The notes under the pieces are model-generated. The model ran no database searches. It saw nothing but the letters and a program-made list of their open reading frames with translations, and was not told the origin of the DNA. From NCBI GenBank assembly GCA_030263595.1, contig SZPG01000033.1, positions 1 to 59,597 on the forward strand: a stretch of DNA of 59,597 nt, given 5' to 3'. Position numbers and translations under genes: made by a program. Shown here piece by piece: positions 54,703 to 59,597 of the stretch; within the stretch, counting starts at the first letter, position 1; every line of letters begins with the position of its first letter. The DNA is from Chloroflexi bacterium CFX6 (GTDB lineage: Bacteria > Chloroflexota > Anaerolineae > Anaerolineales > Villigracilaceae).

Positions 54703-55109
54703 AAAATAAAAACGCCTCGTCCAACATGAGGACGAAGCGTCAACTTCGCGGTACCACCTCAATTCGTTGATTGGTCTCTCGTCGCCCGGTCCTGTAGTCG
54801 CTTACGCTTAGTCCGCTTGTCTATCACTATTAGACTATTAGACTATCCGACTCTCTGACTATTCGACTATCAACGCTCTCTGTGACCGACCATCATCGGT
54901 CTTTGCTGTAACGGGCAATCCCGTGACGGTCTAGTTGCCGGTGATCAGTGATCAGTGATCAGTTACCAGTGATCAGTGGCTTTCTTCGTCAAGGAATTCG
55001 GACGACTTCGGCAATTCATTTCTGCGAAGGCTCTCAGCCTGGGTCTCGATCAGCTCGACCGCCAACCTTCTTTTCTGTCAGAGAGGCAATTGCGTACTAC
55101 TTCCGAATG
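54703..55109 (-). promoter_or_regulatory. T-box leader of valS, specifier codon GUC
   Basis: Stem I strands attcgga/tccgaat and gcaatt/aattgc enclose a specifier loop with agta opposite gaa, the usual loop-E pair, followed by the codon GUC (55006-55004) and a purine. The T-box sequence aggtggtaccgcg is at 54759-54747. The terminator is acgcttcgtcc/ggacgaggcgt then tttttatttt (54740-54704). tggt would pair with the tRNA ACCA end. Uncharged tRNA-Val should prevent termination. The linker is enlarged by two simple-repeat tracts (near 54825-54875 and 54944-54980). Confidence 0.95.
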
Positions 55110-55115
55110 GCTGGG

Positions 55116-55144
55116 ATTATACGCGGGGGAGGGGAGGGCGTCAA
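55116..55144 (-). promoter_or_regulatory. valS promoter
   Basis: ttgacg (55144-55139), a 17-nt spacer and tataat (55121-55116). The start point falls just before T-box Stem I. Confidence 0.82.
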
Positions 55145-55220
55145 GCGGACACGACGTAAGTCGCAAATCGTGGATATCCCTACCCCCACCCGTCCTCCCC
55201 CAAATACGACATTGAAACCT

Positions 55221-55517
55221 TCAATAATTATCAAGCCCTTCTATTGTCGGATTTTGGGGAGGTGCCGAAGAGGGGGTAACAGTAAAAAGCAACGATGAAT
55301 CCCTGAATAACCTGCTGCCTCCGAAAATGGACTCCCAGTTTATTCGCCCGTAATTCTTCCCACACGCTTCGCAGTTTTCTCGGCGGGAGTCATCTCGCGG
55401 CGCAAACCGTCCGTTCCCGTCCGTGAATCCGTGACAAAGTCCGCTGACCACCTTCTCCCGCCGTTCATCTTCCTCTTTCTGCAAGTCGTGGATATCACCA
55501 TCCACTTCAATGACCAA
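55221..55517 (-). pseudogene. DUF559 (Vsr-like) endonuclease remnant 1
   Basis: Carries VIEVDGDIHDLQKEEDERREK, split here as VIEVDGDIHD and LQKEEDERREK, the core of DUF559 nucleases. It then diverges, and a fragment corresponding to the protein N-terminus is read out of order downstream. No complete gene. First of at least six minus-strand fragments up to the window end. Confidence 0.75.
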
Positions 55518-55522
55518 CCCCG

Positions 55523-55730
55523 CCGAAGAGCAAGGATGAAAGCAGAATGCTGAAGGATGAGTTTACATCCCATTTGCAGAGAAATGCCCATCGCCGAGTC
55601 TCCCCTCGCGAAGCATCCCCGAAGTGAAACGAATGGGGCAAATCCGACGATTCAAATGCTCAGTTCGCAACCCAAATTTCCATTGTCGCATTTGGGGGAG
55701 ATGTCCAACGGACAGAGGGGGTTCTCCCTC
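55523..55730. repeat. Conserved noncoding unit U, copy 1
   Basis: Begins cgccgaagagcaaggatgaa, contains cagagaaatgcccatcgccg and caaatccgacgattcaa, and ends gagatgtccaacggacagag. Related copies start at 58995, 59230 and 59482. A ccaaat/atttgg inverted repeat lies near its end. Confidence 0.8.
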
Positions 55731-55763
55731 CCCTCCCTCGCCCCTTTGGTTTTGACATATCGC

Positions 55764-56210
55764 TTAAGAATTCAAATTTTCCCGTATCCAGGCAAGGACA
55801 TCGCCTGGCGTTCCAATTTTCAATCCCGCTTTTTCGGCAACTTTTGGGTCGTCCAGAAAATGTTTGCGATTATGTGTTGCCAGATAATCCACTTTTGCTT
55901 TCATCGCAGCAAGCAGAATCGGCACATCGTTTGGATCTTCTATCAGATACAAGTTGGCTTCTACTTCCTTGGTGGAAGGATCATTGACTATCCTCAGTTT
56001 TGCAGTTTTAATCAGCTTTCGTAAGTCATTCAGGTTGCGGGGGGATTTTTTAGCAATTGACCGTTCTGATTCAACAATAACCATTTCACTGATGGTTAAC
56101 AAGATATCTTCACTCTCGCCAAGTTGAAGTAATACATGCGCTGCGCCAGTTCCTGAAATGGCACCTGCGATCAAGGCACTGCTATCGAGAAAAATATTGA
56201 ATTTCGACAT
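55764..56210 (-). CDS. PIN-domain toxin
   Basis: Protein of 148 residues with the PIN nuclease acidic set: D9 in IFLDSSALIAGAI, E in the second helix (VIVESERSIAKK) and D near 92 in EDPNDVPILLAAMKAKVDYLATHN (split motif). It resembles the COG1569-type VapC relatives that cleave RNA. It lies 19 bp downstream of an AbrB-type antitoxin gene in one operon. Confidence 0.9.
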   Translation of the reverse strand: MSKFNIFLDSSALIAGAISGTGAAHVLLQLGESEDILLTISEMVIVESERSIAKKSPRNLNDLRKLIKTAKLRIVNDPSTKEVEANLYLIEDPNDVPILLAAMKAKVDYLATHNRKHFLDDPKVAEKAGLKIGTPGDVLAWIRENLNS

Positions 56211-56228
56211 GGAGAATTCCCCCGCAAA

Positions 56229-56498
56229 TTATTTTTTGACGTAGTTTTCCTGGTAGTATATTTTGCGTTCTTCATCTAATGCCTGCAACAGATCATCGAG
56301 AGAAACATTTTCCTCTTTCAGGCGTTTTGCAATCTGACTCGATATTTTGTTCACTTGTGAGACCATTGGCTTTAGTAAAAAAGTTCCCTCACCCAAGTCA
56401 ATAATAGTAAACACTTCCCCATCCTGTAACTTATATTTGGAACGCAATTTAGCAGGGAATGTGATTGTTCCCTTACTGCGCATCTGAACTGTAGTCAT
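56229..56498 (-). CDS. AbrB/MazE-type antitoxin
   Basis: Protein of 89 residues. The N-terminal SpoVT/AbrB swapped-hairpin domain (TTVQMRSKGTITFPAKLRSK, YKLQDGEVFTIIDLGEGTFLL) is followed by a C-terminal tail (LKEENVSLDDLLQALDEERK) that would wrap the PIN toxin. The start at 56498 has aggag 7 nt upstream. Its likely operator is the palindrome at 56507-56535. Confidence 0.9.
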   Translation of the reverse strand: MTTVQMRSKGTITFPAKLRSKYKLQDGEVFTIIDLGEGTFLLKPMVSQVNKISSQIAKRLKEENVSLDDLLQALDEERKIYYQENYVKK

Positions 56499-56506
56499 GT
56501 TGTACT

Positions 56507-56535
56507 CCTGAAATTCAGAATTTCCGAATTTCAGG
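56507..56535. promoter_or_regulatory. Palindromic operator of the PIN/AbrB module
   Basis: cctgaaattc (56507-56516) and gaatttcagg (56526-56535), perfect 10-bp arms with a 9-nt centre, immediately upstream of the antitoxin start and touching its ribosome-binding site. Consistent with autoregulation; translational control is also possible. Confidence 0.75.
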
Positions 56536-56550
56536 AATTGTAACACAAAA

Positions 56551-56740
56551 CAAACCCTCTGATTCTCCCCACCACCGCGGACAGGTCTCTCACCACCTCA
56601 TCATTCCTGAATCTGACCACCCTCAACCCCAGCGCGGACAGCACCTTCTCCCGCCGTTCATCTTCCCCTTTCTGCAAGTCGTGGATGTTGCCATCTGACG
56701 CGAAAACCAGCCCAGCCCTTCTTCTTTCCCTCGCCGCGTA
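56551..56740 (-). pseudogene. DUF559 endonuclease remnant 2
   Basis: On the minus strand it reads SDGNIHDLQKGEDERREK, then VLSALGLRVVRFRNDEVVRD and LSAVVGRI. The catalytic EVDGD is degraded to ASDGN. Lacks the N-terminal half. Confidence 0.75.
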
Positions 56741-56742
56741 GA

Positions 56743-57096
56743 TTAAAGCCCTTGCACTTTGACGCCTGACACGGACAAAAATCCCCTGCTGAGTTCATCC
56801 ACCATGTGAGGGATCATAACTTTCATGTTATGTTCGTATGACTTCTGCCATAATTTCTTCAACATCTCGCGCGCTGCTTCATTGACGTGAACATTATTGT
56901 CCTCATCAATGAGAAGCATGGCAACATCGTTGGTATGCTCGGTCACCGCGAAGAAATAATCGTCGCCATCCTCCCGCTTTGATTTCAGGTATTCCTCAAT
57001 ATGCTCTTCCAACTCATACTCAAAAAGCGCGTATGCCATTGCCCCATTGTGGAGCAAGGCTTTGACAAGATTCTTTTCGATGGTCTTTTTGCTCAC
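56743..57096 (-). CDS. Hypothetical acidic protein
   Basis: Protein of 117 residues starting with GTG (aaggtg upstream). Sequence SKKTIEKNLVKALLHNGAMA, then acidic stretches, FFAVTEHTNDVAMLLIDEDN and a C-terminal MIPHMVDELSRGFLSV. I recognise no family. It lies between two DUF559 remnants, as the toxin-antitoxin pairs do, so it may be an orphan cargo gene. Confidence 0.7.
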   Translation of the reverse strand: MSKKTIEKNLVKALLHNGAMAYALFEYELEEHIEEYLKSKREDGDDYFFAVTEHTNDVAMLLIDEDNNVHVNEAAREMLKKLWQKSYEHNMKVMIPHMVDELSRGFLSVSGVKVQGL

Positions 57097-57099
57097 GAG

Positions 57100-57400
57100 T
57101 CACCTTTTGGTCGAGTATACCAACATTGGCTTGATTCTCCCCACCACCACTGACAAATCCTTCATCACCTCATCATTCCCAAACCTGACCACCCTCATCC
57201 CCAACGCGGACAACACCTTCTCCCACCTCTCATCTTCCCCTTTCTGCAAGTCGTGGACATCGCCATCCACTTCAATAACCAGCGCGGACTTGTGACAATA
57301 GAAGTCCACGATAAATCCCTGAATAACCTGTTGCCTTCTAAAGTGGACTCCCAGCTTATTCGCCCGCAATTCTTCCCACACGCTTCGCAGTTTTCTCGGC
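57100..57400 (-). pseudogene. DUF559 endonuclease, most complete copy, N-terminal frameshift
   Basis: Reads WEELRANKLGVHFRRQQVI, QGFIVDFYCHKSALVIEVDG, DVHDLQKGEDERWEKVLSAL and GMRVVRFGNDEVM, almost the whole DUF559/Vsr-like nuclease including the E-x-D-G catalytic core. The preceding codons MTPAEKTAKR lie in another frame (two bases lost in a gtgtg run), so it is probably not translated from the native start. From the GTG at 57381 a 93-residue product is possible. Confidence 0.75.
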
Positions 57401-57449
57401 GGGAGTCATCTCGCGGCGGGGTTCTTTCGCGCGCTGGAGTTTTTCGGTT

Positions 57450-57812
57450 TTATGCTGGTTGTGGCAAGTGAAGCAGGGTGATTGGTATCGCTTCTGAGAA
57501 AGATGGCGTAAACGTGGATAGAGACAAAATCTCCTTCACGGGCGATTTCCCGATGATTTCCATGACAACCTCGCGCGTCTCTTCGGATGACTTTGCCAAC
57601 CCTGTCAAAGGAAAACTGCGGGGTCCGAAATCCGCTTTTTGGATCAGGATCGAGTAGTTGAGGAAAGTTAAACCAACAGCCTGACGATTCTCCTTGTCAA
57701 TCCGCAGGAGGATGTGTTCATTCAACTCGATCCCTGTCGCTTTGACGTTGGGAATGAAGGAAATGTACAGTGTGTCGCTGGTTTCGTCGTAGTTGATTAT
57801 TGGTGTTTTCAT
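57450..57812 (-). CDS. DUF2283 family protein, putative antitoxin
   Basis: Protein of 120 residues. The DUF2283 pattern is YDETSDTLYISF, ELNEHILLRIDKENRQAVGL and FLNYSILIQ. DUF2283 proteins are often next to DUF4258-type or related nuclease-like toxins; here the upstream gene is one such candidate. The C-terminal 50 residues are variable. Ends close to the DUF559 remnant. Confidence 0.82.
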   Translation of the reverse strand: MKTPIINYDETSDTLYISFIPNVKATGIELNEHILLRIDKENRQAVGLTFLNYSILIQKADFGPRSFPLTGLAKSSEETREVVMEIIGKSPVKEILSLSTFTPSFSEAIPITLLHLPQPA

Positions 57813-57816
57813 GGCG

Positions 57817-58146
57817 TTACCCTATTTCTTTCTGGTAAGCAGTGACGATAAAATTGTTCGATTCGATTTCGCCGACTCCGCGTTCTTGAAGCCTGAACAG
57901 GACAATGGCGACAATGTGTGTGTTGCCCGCGGGAAGGTTTTCGAATTCTTTTGAATATCTGTATTTCTGCGGATTGAGCGAGTCCTGTTTGCGTGCGCCT
58001 GACTGGACGGTTTCTTTCAATTCTTCTTCGTAGCCTTCCATTTCTGGATGATTGAGCGGATCAACAATATGCTCCCATCGTTCCTGGGTCAGGTAAATGC
58101 TATTGCCGTATCTGTCTTGCACTCTCCAGCGGATGGGCGATGTCAT
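57817..58146 (-). CDS. Putative toxin of a DUF2283-linked pair (BECR-like nuclease, tentative)
   Basis: Protein of 109 residues: IRWRVQDRYGNSIYLTQERW, EHIVDPLNHPEM, GARKQDSLNPQKYRYSKEF and FIVTAYQKEI. The His near residue 26 and the R-K/Y-Y pattern ending in TAYQ recall DUF4258/PBECR-type RNases, but I cannot prove it. It is 4 bp upstream of the DUF2283 gene, in toxin-antitoxin order. Confidence 0.65.
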   Translation of the reverse strand: MTSPIRWRVQDRYGNSIYLTQERWEHIVDPLNHPEMEGYEEELKETVQSGARKQDSLNPQKYRYSKEFENLPAGNTHIVAIVLFRLQERGVGEIESNNFIVTAYQKEIG

Positions 58147-58195
58147 GGCTGAATTTTACCCCGATTTGAGGCTTAGACGAAAACATGCCAACTAT

Positions 58196-58430
58196 CTCTT
58201 TGATTCTCCCCACCACCGCGGACCATCTTCCTCTTTCTGCAAGTCGTGAATGTCGCCATCCACTTCAACAACCAACCCCGCCAGAAGAGCAAGGATGAAT
58301 TATGAATGCTGAAGGAGGAATTCTTTGATCTTCCCCACCACCGCGGACAGTCCCCTCAGCACCTCATCATTCCTGAATCTGACCACCTTCAATCCCATCT
58401 CCCTCTCCTCCCTCCCCCGCCTGTTTGGAT
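58196..58430 (-). pseudogene. DUF559 endonuclease remnants 4 and 5
   Basis: Two partial copies in tandem: 58196-58300 (VVEVDGDIHDLQKEED then direct joining to the C-terminal tail) and 58321-58410 (GLKVVRFRNDEVLRGLSAVVG only). The start of unit U (agagcaaggatgaattatga) lies between them. Confidence 0.7.
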
Positions 58431-58443
58431 TGACATATTACAG

Positions 58444-58472
58444 AGCAAAACTCCGAGATTTCCTCGGAGTTC
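58444..58472 (-). terminator. Rho-independent terminator after hicA
   Basis: On the minus strand aactccgag pairs with ctcggagtt, followed by ttgctctg. Confidence 0.75.
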
Positions 58473-58482
58473 ATCATCTTTC

Positions 58483-58698
58483 TTACTTCGCGTTCTGAAA
58501 TTCCTGCCAATCCAACCCCAACTGACGTATGACCGCCCTCAACGTGCCAAGTTTCAAATCCTTCGCACCCCAATCAGGTAATGGAGCGATCTTTCCGTTC
58601 TTTGGATTATGCCAAATGCGATGCGAACCTGCCCCGCGACGCGGTAACTCTTCACAACCAAGCGATTTAAGTTTCTTTGACGCTTCACGGTATTTCAT
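58483..58698 (-). CDS. hicA: HicA/YcfA-family toxin
   Basis: Protein of 71 residues with a double-stranded RNA-binding-like fold; the catalytic His is in RRGAGSHRIWHN. Other landmarks are YREASKKLKSLGCEE and LKLGTLRAVIRQLGL. Normal length for HicA. It overlaps the preceding antitoxin-like gene by 4 bp. Confidence 0.9.
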   Translation of the reverse strand: MKYREASKKLKSLGCEELPRRGAGSHRIWHNPKNGKIAPLPDWGAKDLKLGTLRAVIRQLGLDWQEFQNAK

Positions 58699-58865
58699 AC
58701 GGCTAAAACAGTCTCAACCCAAAGTGGAGTGTTATCCTGCGCTGGCTGTAACGCAGACGGCAATGGACGTTTCAACTGTTTGAATCCGTCCACAATCGCC
58801 GCCAGTGCGTCGTTCGCATTCTTTTGCGGTTCCAGGACAAGAGGCAACTTGTAAATTTGGCTCAT
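58695..58865 (-). CDS. HicB-like antitoxin with internal deletion
   Basis: Protein of 56 residues: SQIYKLPLVLEPQ then KNANDALAAIVDGFKQLKRP, LPSALQPAQDNTPLWVETVLAV. Related HicB proteins have about 25-30 residues between LEPQ and the ANANDALAAI helix (the PEGGYTV ... PELVTEGDT core strands), which are missing here in frame. The start at 58865 has aggag upstream. The remaining tail may still bind HicA, or the antitoxin may be defective. Confidence 0.78.
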   Translation of the reverse strand: MSQIYKLPLVLEPQKNANDALAAIVDGFKQLKRPLPSALQPAQDNTPLWVETVLAV

Positions 58866-58929
58866 ATGTTTCTCCTGTTTTCTCTTTTCAAAGTATAGCA
58901 CAGACTACTGTCCCATTTCCTGCTTCGCA

Positions 58930-59597
58930 ATCAAAAACTTTATTTTCCCACCACCGCGGACCGCTCCGCAGCCATCATCACCTCATCATTCCCAAAGAGC
59001 AAGGATGAATGATGAAGGATGAATAATGTTCCAGTTGCAGGGAAATGCTCATCGCCGAGTCTCCCCCAAATCCGACGATTCAAGCGCTCAATTCGTGACC
59101 AAATTTCCATTGTCGTATTTGGGGGAGATGTCCAACGGACAGAGAGGGGCAACACCTTCTCCCGCCGTTCATCTTCCTCTTTCTGCAGGTCGTGGACATC
59201 ACCATCCACTTCAACAACCAACCCCGCCGAAGAGCAAGGATGAATTACGAATGATGAAGGATGAATAATGTCCCAGTTGCAGGGAAATGCCCATCGCGGA
59301 GTCTCCCCTTGCGCAGCACCCTATGGGCAAATCCGACGATTCAAACTCTCCATTTTCATCCCAAATTTTCATTGTCGTATTTGGGGGAGATGTCCAACGG
59401 ACAGAGGGGGGTCCCGCCGTTCATCTTCCTCTTTCTGCAAGTCATGGACATCGCCATCCACTTCAATAACCAACCCCGCCAAAGAGCAAGGATGAATTAT
59501 GAATGATGAATGATGAAGGATGAATAATGTCTCGGTTGCAGGGAAATGCCCATCGCGGAGTCTCCCCTTGCGCAGCACCCTGTGGGCAAATCCGACG
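58930..59597 (-). repeat. Composite repeat array: DUF559 fragments alternating with unit U
   Basis: Order along the plus strand: DUF559 tail (58940-58995), U copy 2 (58995-59148), DUF559 core (59150-59230, encoding VEVDGDVHDLQKEEDERRE), U copy 3 (59230-59410), DUF559 core (59412-59481), U copy 4 (59482 to the window edge). Period about 235-252 bp. No intact gene is seen in this stretch; the array continues beyond the window. Confidence 0.82.

Noticed and set aside
58930..59597. CRISPR array
   Set aside because: The repeat period is about 240 bp, repeats are long and degenerate, contain nuclease-gene fragments, and there are no short repeats with unique spacers or cas genes.

Overview
The window looks like a chromosomal segment of an uncultured Chloroflexota bacterium, most likely class Anaerolineae. 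This is inferred from the gene families and is not proven. Supporting features are moderately high GC with many dispersed palindromic repeats, a soluble histidine kinase with a LacI-type ligand-binding front end, a DUF389-SH3 fusion, GT87 enzymes, an FMN-riboswitch-controlled Rib(XYZ) transporter, a T-box on valS, and several promoters whose -10 box lies only 6-9 nt before the start codon.

Layout. 1-2670: end of a 2-oxoacid dehydrogenase operon (E2, lpdA). 2786-24800: ordinary chromosome with membrane proteins, a sensor kinase, GNAT enzymes, an MFS exporter, a secreted zinc peptidase, clpC, two GT-C-like membrane proteins, a P1 peptidase, an AI-2E family exporter and an FHA protein. 24872-27423: NAD salvage (nicotinamidase-like hydrolase plus nicotinate phosphoribosyltransferase). 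27430-29502: an AT-richer type II restriction-modification island with a controller protein and a palindromic operator. 29491-31604: a dienoyl-CoA reductase-like gene split by a 26-bp tandem duplication.

31689-44064: a large phosphate island with two complete pstSCAB sets, a third pstB, phoU, phoR and phoB. A five-step, 11-bp-periodic Pho box lies in front of the second pstS. A BrnT/BrnA toxin-antitoxin pair sits between phoB and phoR. 44170-47204: a riboflavin-type ABC transporter (ATPase, binding protein, permease) led by an FMN riboswitch. 47211-51514: a ferredoxin, a 132-bp MITE-like element with 9-bp flanking repeats, and a 1286-residue TPR protein. 51760-55144: valS with a classical T-box leader (specifier GUC); the coding frame is broken once.

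55221-59597: an accessory zone in which small toxin-antitoxin modules (PIN/AbrB, DUF2283/nuclease-like, HicA/HicB-like) alternate with at least six same-strand fragments of a DUF559 (Vsr-like) endonuclease gene and a conserved noncoding unit of about 150-200 bp. I consider this cassette-like arrangement the most unusual architecture here.

Several genes carry frame or length defects: lpdA (lost FAD-binding segment plus 18-bp duplication), the split reductase, ribY, valS, and hicB (internal deletion). The two one-base shifts, one of them in the essential valS, may be sequence errors. The perfect duplications look like real slippage events or assembly artefacts and need read-level checking.
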